64,000 bases of DNA, taken from Celerinatantimonas yamalensis. Lineage in GTDB: Bacteria; Pseudomonadota; Gammaproteobacteria; Enterobacterales; Celerinatantimonadaceae. Below the pieces are notes generated by a model, which was not told where the DNA came from, searched no databases, and worked only from the letters and a program-made list of their open reading frames with translations. The stretch is taken from assembly GCF_046054155.1 (NCBI RefSeq), contig NZ_JBEQCT010000002.1, positions 620,001 through 684,000 of the forward strand, given 5' to 3'. A program made the translations under genes and the position numbers. Positions 44,850 through 53,393 of the stretch are shown in pieces (the first letter of the stretch is position 1; each line of letters begins with the position of its first letter).

Positions 44850-45869
44850 ATGCCAACTATTTTGGTTACCGGTGGTGCTGGCTATATAGGTAGCCATACC
44901 TATATCCAAATGATAGAGGCGGGATTCACGCCGATCATTTTTGATAACTTTTGTAATAGTAAATTAAGCGTGATCGAGCGCATCAGCGCTATTACCTCAC
45001 ACCCTCCATTGCTCTATCAAGGCGATATTCGCAATCGGGCTCAACTCGATGAAGTGTTTAGCCAACACCATATCGATGGTGTGATTCATTTCGCAGGCCT
45101 AAAAGCGGTGGGTGAATCAGTTGCCAAACCCATCGACTATTATCAAAACAATGTTGCAGGCACTTTGACACTTATCCAAGCGATGCAAGCGGCCCATGTC
45201 AAAAAACTGATCTTTAGCTCATCGGCGACCGTTTATGGTGATCCAATCTCCGTGCCGATTCGTGAAGATTTTCCAACGCTAAGCGCAACCAACCCTTATG
45301 GCCAATCAAAATTGATGATTGAACGCATGCTACAGGATCTAGCTCATTCTGATCCAGAGTGGTCAATTACCTTACTGCGTTACTTTAATCCCATCGGCGC
45401 CCACCCTAGTGGCACCATGGGTGAAGATCCACAAGGGATCCCGAATAACTTGACGCCCTATATCACCCAAGTGGCCGTCGGTCGGCGCGATCAAGTATCC
45501 ATTTTTGGTGATGATTATCCAACCCCTGATGGTACTGGCGTGCGCGATTACATTCACGTTATGGATTTAGCCGATGGCCATGTTGCAGCCTTAACTCATA
45601 AGCTCAATGAAGCAGGCGTGCATATCTACAATCTAGGTACTGGCCAAGGTTATAGTGTCATGCAAGTTATCCGTGCATTCGAGCAAGCCTGTGGCCACAC
45701 GATTGACTATCAAATGTGCGCACGCCGCGAAGGCGATATTGCTCAGTGTTGGTCTGACCCGAAAAAAGCAGCACGAGAACTCCACTGGCAAGCCAGCCGC
45801 GATATCAAGCAGATGGCCATTGATGGCTGGCGTTGGCAATCCAATAACCCCGAAGGGTATCCTAACTAG
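44850..45869 (+). CDS. galE: UDP-glucose 4-epimerase (copy 1)
   Basis: This enzyme interconverts UDP-galactose and UDP-glucose. The 339-residue protein has the NAD-binding TGGAGYIGSHT, the SSSATVYG serine and the NPYGQSKLMIE YxxxK catalytic pair. GGAGT precedes the ATG. It is divergent from galR and is a single gene. A second copy, clearly a close paralogue, heads galET at 62277. Confidence 0.95.
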   Translation: MPTILVTGGAGYIGSHTYIQMIEAGFTPIIFDNFCNSKLSVIERISAITSHPPLLYQGDIRNRAQLDEVFSQHHIDGVIHFAGLKAVGESVAKPIDYYQNNVAGTLTLIQAMQAAHVKKLIFSSSATVYGDPISVPIREDFPTLSATNPYGQSKLMIERMLQDLAHSDPEWSITLLRYFNPIGAHPSGTMGEDPQGIPNNLTPYITQVAVGRRDQVSIFGDDYPTPDGTGVRDYIHVMDLADGHVAALTHKLNEAGVHIYNLGTGQGYSVMQVIRAFEQACGHTIDYQMCARREGDIAQCWSDPKKAARELHWQASRDIKQMAIDGWRWQSNNPEGYPN

Positions 45870-45875
45870 TGTTTC

Positions 45876-45909
45876 AATGGCGATGGAGCTTAAAGTCCTC
45901 CTCGCCATT
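45876..45909. terminator. Bidirectional terminator between galE copy 1 and malM-like gene
   Basis: The stem AATGGCGA / TCGCCATT (extended by GGAG/CTCC) lies between two converging genes. The A/T tracts on both sides fit termination in both directions. Confidence 0.65.
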
Positions 45910-45928
45910 CTCTTAATCAATTTAGAGA

Positions 45929-46969
45929 TTAGAGCTGACTTAAAGCGTTGGTAAAAATTTGCGCCGCATCATTAATGCCATGCGCGCGCGCATCTTTATA
46001 GAGTGCCACAGCGCCTTGATAATCACCTTTGCGCAGCGCTTTTTGAATCGATTTATACAATCGTTTTTCACTCATTTGCACTTCAAAAGGTTTCGTCGAC
46101 GAATACATATCATTAGCTGATGCCGCCCCAGTTGACTCATCAGATTTAGGCAATAATAACTTATCAGGGCGTAATGCATGATCATTAGCGGCTTGTTTAG
46201 GCACATCACTCGTCACTGTATGATTGCTCACTTTCACAGCGGGTGTAGCACTTTGTAGCAGCGCATCTGGCACGCTCGTCTGAGATTGCTGCGCCACTGG
46301 CGCACTTAAATCAGAAACCTTTCGAACAGCTAGCACAAATGAACCAAAAGGTTGATAGCTCATCTGTTTATATCGCAGCCCCATTGGCGGCGGCGCATAG
46401 GCGTGCTGACGATTAAATACGGTTTGCTCTGTTTCTATTTTGAAATGCTCTGTTAATTGCTCTTTAGGTTGATAGACAACAAGATAGGTGCGATCTGCGC
46501 CGCCCATGACGATCTCTCGATCAATCGAACCATTTTGCACATATTCATTAGGGTTTTGAGTAATAAATTTATTATCAAGCACACCCGTCACTTGGAATTG
46601 ATCATTAAGTACAATGATTTTAGGTAAAAACAGATGTTTATGAATATCAAACGTTAAAGTGACATTGAAATGGCTATAGCGATTCACCGACGCTATTTTA
46701 AAAGCAGCAAAATAAGCGGGACTATCTGAAAAATGAAAGAGAGGAGACTGCGGCATAATAGCTTGATTATATTCACCCGAGCGATTAATCACCTTATAGT
46801 CGATTGCGGACAAGTTCTGACAACAGCTTGCCTGCTTTGCGAGCCCCTGCTCAAATAGTGCCACATCAACATCTTGCTGTTGCTGATGATGGGATTGTCC
46901 AGTCCATGAAGAACACCCCGTTAAAACAGTGATCAACCCCAAAACAACCATCGTTGTTCTCATATACAC
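45929..46969 (-). CDS. MalM-like periplasmic lipoprotein
   Basis: This 346-residue protein resembles MalM of the E. coli maltose operon, which also follows lamB. The lipobox LITVLTGC places it in the outer or inner membrane leaflet facing the periplasm. The MalM-like core (about 55-200) has FKIASVNRYSHFNVTLTFDI and YLVVYQPKEQL; the C-terminal half (200-346) is a low-complexity linker and a helical end without recognised domain. It follows the LamB-type porin by 56 bases with a hairpin between. Its function, as for MalM itself, is unknown. Confidence 0.78.
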   Translation of the reverse strand: MYMRTTMVVLGLITVLTGCSSWTGQSHHQQQQDVDVALFEQGLAKQASCCQNLSAIDYKVINRSGEYNQAIMPQSPLFHFSDSPAYFAAFKIASVNRYSHFNVTLTFDIHKHLFLPKIIVLNDQFQVTGVLDNKFITQNPNEYVQNGSIDREIVMGGADRTYLVVYQPKEQLTEHFKIETEQTVFNRQHAYAPPPMGLRYKQMSYQPFGSFVLAVRKVSDLSAPVAQQSQTSVPDALLQSATPAVKVSNHTVTSDVPKQAANDHALRPDKLLLPKSDESTGAASANDMYSSTKPFEVQMSEKRLYKSIQKALRKGDYQGAVALYKDARAHGINDAAQIFTNALSQL

Positions 46970-46980
46970 CCCCTAAAAGA

Positions 46981-47000
46981 GGTCGGGCAAACGCCCGACC
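46981..47000 (-). promoter_or_regulatory. Hairpin between porin and malM-like gene
   Basis: A perfect 8-bp stem GGTCGGGC / GCCCGACC with loop AAAC lies between the two genes. With no T-run, it probably serves as mRNA stabiliser or attenuator, allowing more porin than lipoprotein. Confidence 0.65.
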
Positions 47001-47025
47001 CACTATACTGTTCTAACGAATTAAC

Positions 47026-48360
47026 CTACCACCAAACTTCACCTTGCACACCATAACGCAAGTCATGATTAGAACCGCCATCATCAATTGCGTTAGAGCT
47101 ACCTTTGTCATCTTTAATATAAGTTGCATAGATGCGAATTTCTGGACGGGCATACAAACCAGGGCCAGCAGACCATGCTTGGGCAATCGTGAATTTATGA
47201 CCTGCTTGATCACTATTGGTTGTATCTGATTTGTTTAAGTTAAAGTAACCCACTTCAGCCATGGTTTTATTGTAGTCATCCCATTGGTAGATAGGACGCG
47301 CCACTGCCGAAAATAGGGTTTGATCTTGACCATCTGCATCAATATTTGACGCATGGCCATAGGTCAACACATAATCAACACTGAATTGATGAGTAATATT
47401 CATATTCGTGGTGTTGATTAAGCGGTAGCCGCTGGCATCACTGGTGTCATTCCAAGCATCATACCAACCGCCGCCTTGACTAACCATGTTCTGTGCAAGC
47501 CCTTTATTGGCATACTGTGCAACCAACGTGGTGTAATAACTAAAGACTTTCTGGCTCAAAACGGCCGTTGCCATGATGCCGTTTTTCGCATCTTTATAGT
47601 AAATACCGCCAGAGCTTTTGGTGACATCTTTCTGACCAGTTGACTTATTCGGCATCGCATAGTCGATCCCTAACTCAACCCAAGAACCAGCCCAAGGCGA
47701 TAAACCCGCATAACGAACATCAGCATAGTTAATATTTAAATCATCAGTGTAAGCATGGCCATTAGGACCAAACTGTTGGGAGTCAGAACCAGTGGCGTCA
47801 CCGCGTAACCATGCAACTGATAATTTACCGGGACCTGTTTTAAAATCTTCAACCCCAATACCATAACCTGAAATATCCCAATACTTCGTATCAATAATAT
47901 GTAAATCATGACGCTGGTAGAAGCGCTTCCCTACCCATAAAATGGTATCAGGATGTGAGTCAAATAACCCTTTTGCTCGAATATTTAACTGTTTAATGCC
48001 AAAATTAGCTGAACTATTTGAGGTATTTTCAGTTCCTTGAAACCCGTTACTGTCCATTGAAAACATGGAATCAACATAAAATGACTTGCCATCTTTATTA
48101 TAAACTTCTTCACCTAAGCCCAGTTCAGCATAGGTATCAAATTCATTACCCAGACGACCTAATACCTGTTTTTGATAATTATTTTTACTTTGTGTCCCAC
48201 CCGATTTACTTGAAACACCTAACCCACTTCTAAAATAACCACTGAGCTGGGGTTTATACAAATGGTCGGTTGAAAACCAAGGGTTCGTATCTGCTGATGC
48301 AGCCAAAGGCACCAAGCAGCTCATCCCTAACGATGAATATATGATTATATTCTTTAACAT
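47026..48360 (-). CDS. ganL: LamB-family oligosaccharide porin
   Basis: This 444-residue outer-membrane porin has the signal peptide MLKNIIIYSSLGMSCLVPLAASA and the maltoporin pattern: FHGYFRSGLG-like start (LSGYFRSGLGVSS), RLGNEFDTYAELGLGEEV, WVGKRFYQRHDLHIIDTKYW, WDISGYGIGVEDF and a C-terminal aromatic residue (GEVWW). LamB has 446 residues. In a galactan locus it should pass galacto-oligosaccharides; the symbol ganL follows Dickeya usage. A leader with two GTAGGGCTAC repeats precedes it. Confidence 0.88.
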   Translation of the reverse strand: MLKNIIIYSSLGMSCLVPLAASADTNPWFSTDHLYKPQLSGYFRSGLGVSSKSGGTQSKNNYQKQVLGRLGNEFDTYAELGLGEEVYNKDGKSFYVDSMFSMDSNGFQGTENTSNSSANFGIKQLNIRAKGLFDSHPDTILWVGKRFYQRHDLHIIDTKYWDISGYGIGVEDFKTGPGKLSVAWLRGDATGSDSQQFGPNGHAYTDDLNINYADVRYAGLSPWAGSWVELGIDYAMPNKSTGQKDVTKSSGGIYYKDAKNGIMATAVLSQKVFSYYTTLVAQYANKGLAQNMVSQGGGWYDAWNDTSDASGYRLINTTNMNITHQFSVDYVLTYGHASNIDADGQDQTLFSAVARPIYQWDDYNKTMAEVGYFNLNKSDTTNSDQAGHKFTIAQAWSAGPGLYARPEIRIYATYIKDDKGSSNAIDDGGSNHDLRYGVQGEVWW

Positions 48361-48377
48361 TATTATCTCCTTATTAT

Positions 48378-48406
48378 GTAGGGCTACCTAATTATCGTAG
48401 GGCTAC
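48378..48406 (-). promoter_or_regulatory. Paired GTAGGGCTAC repeats in the porin leader
   Basis: GTAGGGCTAC occurs at 48378-48387 and 48397-48406, 19 bases apart. Each copy is nearly its own complement (GTAG-GG-CTAC). They lie just 17-45 bases before the porin start, so they may fold in the mRNA leader or bind a regulator. Confidence 0.5.
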
Positions 48407-48502
48407 GATTTATTTACTTCTTAAGTACAAATAAATCAGATGAGCATTAATCAACAAGGATTAAAAAGCAGCTCAAGTATGTCTATTTATTTTGCAATTA
48501 AA

Positions 48503-49582
48503 CTAACTAACACACAGTCCTTCTGCATTAAAAATTAGGCAGTTTTCTTCTTTAAAATAAACATCAATTGTTTGATATGGTTTAAAATGCTGATCACCCG
48601 GCAATAACATTTTAAAATGGTCCACACCACAAACTTGACCAAACACATATGTACTGTTTCCCAATCGCTCAACTACTTCTGTATGAAACGGCACCTTCAC
48701 CGACTGTGGCTCTTGGGAAATATTTTCTGGTCGAACACCTAGCGTGACTTCATCATCAACTTTAACGGCTAATTTCGAGTGGTGGAGCGAAATTGCAAGT
48801 TGGCCATTGAGTAATAAAGAGACTGACTCTGGTGTCACTTGAGTCACTTTTGCCGGAATAAAGTTCATTTTTGGCGAGCCGATAAACCCAGCCACAAATA
48901 AATTCTTAGGATGATAATAGAGATCCATTGGCGAGCCGACTTGTTCGACAGAACCGGCCTGCAAGACCACGATCTTATCAGCCAATGTCATCGCTTCCAC
49001 CTGATCATGAGTCACATAGACCATGGTATTACCGAGCTCTTGATGAAGCTTGGCAATGTACAAACGCATCTCAACACGTAATTCGGCATCCAAATTCGAA
49101 AGCGGTTCATCAAAGAGAAAAACTTTAGGGTTGCGAATGATCGCCCGGCCGATTGCAACACGCTGGCGCTGCCCCCCCGAAAGCTGCTTCGGTTTACGAT
49201 CAAGCAGTTCTGACAACTGGAGTGTTTTTGCCACAACCTCAGCTTGATGACGTCGTTCAGCTTTGCCAACGCCCCCCACCTTTAACCCATAACTAATGTT
49301 GTCAGCCACAGTCATATGTGGATATAACGCATAAGATTGAAACACCATCGCAATGCCGCGTTTTGATGGTGCTATATCATTAACGACTCGATCATCGATT
49401 GAAATTTGCCCATCAGAGATAGTCTCTAAACCCGCAATCATCCGCAGCAATGTTGATTTACCACATCCTGATGGCCCAACAAAAACAGTAAATTCCCCGT
49501 CCTCAATCTCCAAATTTACACCGTGAATAGCTTCCGAATCGGCGAACCGTTTCACAACATTTTTCAATTGAATACTAGCCAT
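48503..49582 (-). CDS. ABC ATPase of the galactan importer (MalK-type)
   Basis: This 359-residue ATPase has Walker A VGPSGCGKST, Q-loop QSYALYPHM, signature LSGGQRQR, Walker B VFLFDEPLSNLDAE and a MalK-type C-terminal domain (about 235-359). It is divergent from ganE and upstream of the porin gene on the same strand. It should energise GanFG. It belongs to the same UgpC/MsmK group as the ATPase at 20803, which may allow cross-use. Confidence 0.93.
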   Translation of the reverse strand: MASIQLKNVVKRFADSEAIHGVNLEIEDGEFTVFVGPSGCGKSTLLRMIAGLETISDGQISIDDRVVNDIAPSKRGIAMVFQSYALYPHMTVADNISYGLKVGGVGKAERRHQAEVVAKTLQLSELLDRKPKQLSGGQRQRVAIGRAIIRNPKVFLFDEPLSNLDAELRVEMRLYIAKLHQELGNTMVYVTHDQVEAMTLADKIVVLQAGSVEQVGSPMDLYYHPKNLFVAGFIGSPKMNFIPAKVTQVTPESVSLLLNGQLAISLHHSKLAVKVDDEVTLGVRPENISQEPQSVKVPFHTEVVERLGNSTYVFGQVCGVDHFKMLLPGDQHFKPYQTIDVYFKEENCLIFNAEGLCVS

Positions 49583-49627
49583 TGAAGATGATTCCTTTTT
49601 AGCGATACGCAGATCTGAGTCATTCCA

Positions 49628-49788
49628 TTAACAGCTCTCCCATGCAGGGATAGCGTTAACACTTAAAACTGATGACGCAAGTTAACACTGAATTTGAAGA
49701 CATTAACAGTACCAGTTTTTAAAAATGTAACCGCTTTCACAAAATGCTATAAATTTCGAGAATCTGATCACACAAATAACCATTAACA
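49628..49788. promoter_or_regulatory. TTAACA repeats and a 10-bp-arm palindrome in the divergent gan promoter
   Basis: TTAACA followed by G/C occurs at 49628, 49656, 49682, 49703 and 49783. The last copy forms the loop of a perfect inverted repeat CAAATAACCA-N7-TGGTTATTTG (49773-49799). These lie between the divergent ATPase and ganE genes. No known regulator of this motif was recognised. Confidence 0.55.
49725..49740. promoter_or_regulatory. GalR-type operator upstream of ganE
   Basis: ATGTAACCGCTTTCAC matches the GalR consensus GTGTAANCGNTTACAC at 12 of 14 defined positions. It lies in the divergent ATPase-ganE region, 199 bases from ganE, suggesting galactose control of galactan uptake. 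Confidence 0.62.
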
Positions 49789-49938
49789 GTGGTTATTTGG
49801 CGCTGAAAACCTTTTACTATTGGAACTTGAATAAACGATTCATAGACTGTCTGCCTATCCCCTACATATTAATGATTTGGTAGATATGGGAAGAACAAAA
49901 TCAACATATTGCTTCAACTCATTACTTAAGGAAGAATC

Positions 49939-51177
49939 ATGAAAATTAGTAAAATTTCGGCTGCATTGATGTTATCGCTCGCATTTACAGGAGCGATTAG
50001 CAAAGCAGCGCTTGCTGATACATCAACTCATAAGTTATTAGTATGGGAAGATATTAAAAAATCAGATGGTATTGCTGATGCAGTCAAAGCGTTTGAAGCC
50101 AAATATAACGTGGATGTCAAAGTCTTAGAAATGCCGTTTGCACAGCAGATTGAAAAATTACGGCTAGATGGTCCAGCCGGAATTGGCCCTGATGTGATGG
50201 TGATTCCAAATGACCAAATTGGTGGGGCTGTCATTCAAGGTTTACTCGCTAAACTGAATCTACCGACTAGCTATTTAAATGAGTATACACAATCAGCTGT
50301 TGACGCTCTTAATTATAAAAACACGCAATATGGTATTCCTAAAGCAGTTGAATCCCTTGTCATGATTTACAATAAAAAAATGGTCAAACAAGCGCCTCAA
50401 ACGATGGACGAACTTTATCAATTGTCATTAAAAGAACGTAAAGTTGATAAATTCGGTTTACTCGCAAAATTTGATCAAATTTATTACAGTTATGGCGTTA
50501 TTTCCGGCATGGGTGGTTATATATTTGGTAAAAATAGTAATGGCTCATTTAATTTCAATGATATTGGTTTAAATAACGCAGGTAGTGTCGAAGCGGTTAA
50601 GTATATCGAGAAATTCTTTACCAGTGGCGCCTTTCCCAAAGGAATTATCGGTAGTTCGGGTCTCAATGCCATTGACACCATGTTTACCGAACAAAGAGCA
50701 GCGGTGGTCTTTAATGGACCATGGGCCTTCGAACCTTATAGAAAAGCAGGGGTCGATTATGGCGTCGCTCCACTGCCGATGTTGCCAAATGGCAAACATA
50801 TGCGCTCATTTTTGGGTGTGAAAGGCTATGTGGTATCTAGTTATTCGAAAAATAAAGAATTGGCCGTTAAATTCATCAAATTTATCAATCAGGAAAAATA
50901 TGAAAAAATCCGGTTTGATAAAACGTCTGAAATTCCTGCTTTGAAAGCACTACTCAAAGATCCTGACTTTACCAAAAATCAAGAAGCAACAGCCGTAGCA
51001 CAGCAAGCAAAATATGCCACAGCAATGCCGAACGTCCCTGAAATGCAAACCATTTGGACACCAACCAACAACGCTTTACAGCTGGTTGCGACAGGCAAAT
51101 CCAAAGTTGCTCCTGCGCTTAATACCGCAGTAGACAACATCAAAATGCAAATTCAGATGACTCAGTCAGAACAATAA
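49939..51177 (+). CDS. ganE: Galacto-oligosaccharide-binding protein GanE
   Basis: This periplasmic binding protein of 412 residues has a signal peptide (MKISKISAALMLSLAFTGAI, cleaved near ALA) and the MalE-type fold: HKLLVWEDIKKSDGIADAVK at the start, RSFLGVKGYVVSSYSKNKEL in the second lobe. AAGGAAG precedes the ATG. It is followed by permeases and galactan-degrading enzymes, so the ligand is a beta-1,4-galacto-oligosaccharide. A stem-loop follows before ganF, typical of binding-protein mRNAs made in excess. Confidence 0.92.
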   Translation: MKISKISAALMLSLAFTGAISKAALADTSTHKLLVWEDIKKSDGIADAVKAFEAKYNVDVKVLEMPFAQQIEKLRLDGPAGIGPDVMVIPNDQIGGAVIQGLLAKLNLPTSYLNEYTQSAVDALNYKNTQYGIPKAVESLVMIYNKKMVKQAPQTMDELYQLSLKERKVDKFGLLAKFDQIYYSYGVISGMGGYIFGKNSNGSFNFNDIGLNNAGSVEAVKYIEKFFTSGAFPKGIIGSSGLNAIDTMFTEQRAAVVFNGPWAFEPYRKAGVDYGVAPLPMLPNGKHMRSFLGVKGYVVSSYSKNKELAVKFIKFINQEKYEKIRFDKTSEIPALKALLKDPDFTKNQEATAVAQQAKYATAMPNVPEMQTIWTPTNNALQLVATGKSKVAPALNTAVDNIKMQIQMTQSEQ

Positions 51178-51191
51178 TAGTGTTCTTTAAT

Positions 51192-51214
51192 GGGGATAAA
51201 TTTTATTTATCCCC
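51192..51214 (+). promoter_or_regulatory. Intercistronic stem-loop ganE-ganF
   Basis: A perfect 10-bp stem GGGGATAAAT / ATTTATCCCC with a TTT loop lies between ganE and ganF. Such elements after binding-protein genes (as malE-malF) protect the upstream mRNA or reduce downstream expression; that role is inferred. It also argues that ganF starts after it. Confidence 0.72.
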
Positions 51215-51234
51215 AACAATGGAGGAGAGATCCC

Positions 51235-52533
51235 TTGCTTCATTCGCATCAATCCAGCTTTCAGATATTTAGTACTCGAAGAGGGAAAGCTTCGCTTCTA
51301 TCACTATTTCCTGGGCTAGGTCAAATTTATAACAAAGAGTATCTTAAAGGGCTGATGTTCATGGTCCTGCTTTTTAGCTTAGGAGGGTGCTTTTATGACT
51401 TTCTTATAAGGGGATATTGGGGATTAGTGACTTTAGGAACTGAACTCCCTAGGGATAACTCGATATTTTTACTTGCCAAGGGCATTATTGCAGTGATCAT
51501 TAGCACACTGCTCTGTGGTATCTATTATTGGAGTATCCATGACGCCTATAGTACTGGGCAAAAGATTGATGAGGGTAATTCAACAGGTGGCATTCGGGAA
51601 CAATACCAGCTTTTAATCAAAGATGGCTTCCCTTACTTTATGACCACGCCAGCCTTTATTCTATTAGTCTTTGTGGTGGTATTCCCGATTGTATTTGGTT
51701 TTGCGATTGCCTTTACTAACTATAATCTCTATCACACGCCACCTGCGCGACTAGTTAGCTGGGTGGGGATGATGAACTTTATCAATATCTTTAAATTTAG
51801 TTTTTGGCGAGATACTTTTATTGATGTGTTGCAGTGGACAGTTGTTTGGACATTAGTTGCAACCACACTACAATGCGCTGTAGGTATTTTGTTGGCAATT
51901 TTGGTCAATCAAAAAGATCTACGCTTTAAACCCATTATGCGCACCATTTTAATTCTGCCTTGGGCGGTTCCTGGATTTGTGACTATCTTGGTGTTCGCTG
52001 GCATGTTCAATGAGAGTTTTGGTGTCATCAATAACACCATTTTGCCAATGCTTGGGATTGCACCTAAAGATTGGATGACTGACCCTTTTTGGACTAAATG
52101 TGCGCTGATTATGATGCAAACATGGTTAGGCTTTCCTTTTGTATTTGCCATGACTACCGGTGTTTTACAAGCTATCCCAGAAGATCTCTATGAAGCGGCA
52201 ACCATTGATGGCGCCAATGCATGGCAGAAACTCAAATCAATTACACTGCCTTTGGTGCTTTACTCTATTGCACCGATCATCATCACCCAATACACCTTTA
52301 ACTTTAATAATTTCAATATCATCTATTTATTTAACAATGGTGGCCCGGCTGTGAGTAACTCCAATGCTGGAGGAACGGATATTTTAGTCTCATGGATCTA
52401 TAAACTAACCATGTCATCCTCACAATATGCAATTGCAGCAGCGATTACTATTTTGCTGTCTATCTTTGTGGTCGGTATTGCGCTGTGGCAATTTAAAGCA
52501 ACCAATTCATTTAAAGATGAAGATATGGTGTAG
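51235..52533 (+). CDS. ganF: Galactan ABC permease GanF (MalF-type)
   Basis: This inner-membrane permease has an N-terminal extension with two to three hydrophobic segments (GKASLLSLFPGLGQIYNKEY, a pattern of GanP/GanF proteins) and a MalF-type core with the EAA loop DLYEAATIDGANAWQKLKSI (about 315-335). I prefer the TTG at 51235, with GGAGGA 8 bases upstream, to the ATG at 51190, which has no ribosome-binding site and would put a strong stem-loop inside the coding sequence. This gives 432 residues. ganG follows 14 bases later. Confidence 0.9.
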   Translation: MLHSHQSSFQIFSTRRGKASLLSLFPGLGQIYNKEYLKGLMFMVLLFSLGGCFYDFLIRGYWGLVTLGTELPRDNSIFLLAKGIIAVIISTLLCGIYYWSIHDAYSTGQKIDEGNSTGGIREQYQLLIKDGFPYFMTTPAFILLVFVVVFPIVFGFAIAFTNYNLYHTPPARLVSWVGMMNFINIFKFSFWRDTFIDVLQWTVVWTLVATTLQCAVGILLAILVNQKDLRFKPIMRTILILPWAVPGFVTILVFAGMFNESFGVINNTILPMLGIAPKDWMTDPFWTKCALIMMQTWLGFPFVFAMTTGVLQAIPEDLYEAATIDGANAWQKLKSITLPLVLYSIAPIIITQYTFNFNNFNIIYLFNNGGPAVSNSNAGGTDILVSWIYKLTMSSSQYAIAAAITILLSIFVVGIALWQFKATNSFKDEDMV

Positions 52534-52547
52534 GAGGAGTTAATCTT

Positions 52548-53393
52548 ATGTTTGAAAACACTAAAACTCGAAACTTAGTTCGATTATCACTCTCCTACTT
52601 TGTATTGTTAGTTGTAGCTGTGATTATTATTTACCCGTTGATATGGACCGTGGGCGCATCGCTCAATCCAGGGAACAGTCTGTTGAGCACGGAACTGATC
52701 CCAAAAAATGTCTCATTCATTCATTATCGCGAGTTATTCAGTGGCAATATTCCATATGTAGCTTGGTATTATAACTCAATGAAGATCAGTATATTAACGA
52801 TGATCTTAACGTTGATTTGTGTCAGCTTTACCGCCTATTCGTTTTCTCGCTTTCGTTTTAAGGGGCGGCAAAATGGGTTGATGTTATTTTTGCTGTTACA
52901 GATGATCCCGCAATTCTCAGCCTTGATTGCCATCTTTGTGCTAGCGCAGATGCTCGGATTAATTAATAGCCATATTGCACTTGTTTTAGTGTATGTCGGT
53001 GGAATGATCCCCATGAATACTTATTTGATGAAAGGCTACTTAGATGCCATTCCTCGCGATTTAGATGAATCAGCGCGCATGGATGGCGCAAGTAATCTAC
53101 GGATTTTCTTCGAGATTATTTTACCGCTATCAAAACCGATTATCGCAGTTATCGCGCTATTTTCGTTCACCGGTCCACTGGGAGATTTTATATTATCCAG
53201 TACCATCTTACGCACACCCGATAAATACACGCTACCCATTGGATTGTACAATTTAGTCGCACAAAAAATGGGGGCTAGTTATACCACTTATGCAGCAGGG
53301 GCCGTGCTCATTTCAGTGCCTGTTGCACTCATCTTTCTATCGTTGCAAAAATATTTTGTTTCAGGACTTACCGCTGGCGGGAGTAAAGGATAA
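52548..53393 (+). CDS. ganG: Galactan ABC permease GanG (MalG-type)
   Basis: This second permease has 281 residues, six predicted transmembrane segments, and the EAA loop DLDESARMDGASNLRIFFEI (about 172-192). The C-terminus QKYFVSGLTAGGSKG is characteristic of MalG-type proteins and their GanG members. Its stop overlaps the ATG of the GH53 gene (TAATG), showing coupled translation. Confidence 0.94.
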   Translation: MFENTKTRNLVRLSLSYFVLLVVAVIIIYPLIWTVGASLNPGNSLLSTELIPKNVSFIHYRELFSGNIPYVAWYYNSMKISILTMILTLICVSFTAYSFSRFRFKGRQNGLMLFLLLQMIPQFSALIAIFVLAQMLGLINSHIALVLVYVGGMIPMNTYLMKGYLDAIPRDLDESARMDGASNLRIFFEIILPLSKPIIAVIALFSFTGPLGDFILSSTILRTPDKYTLPIGLYNLVAQKMGASYTTYAAGAVLISVPVALIFLSLQKYFVSGLTAGGSKG

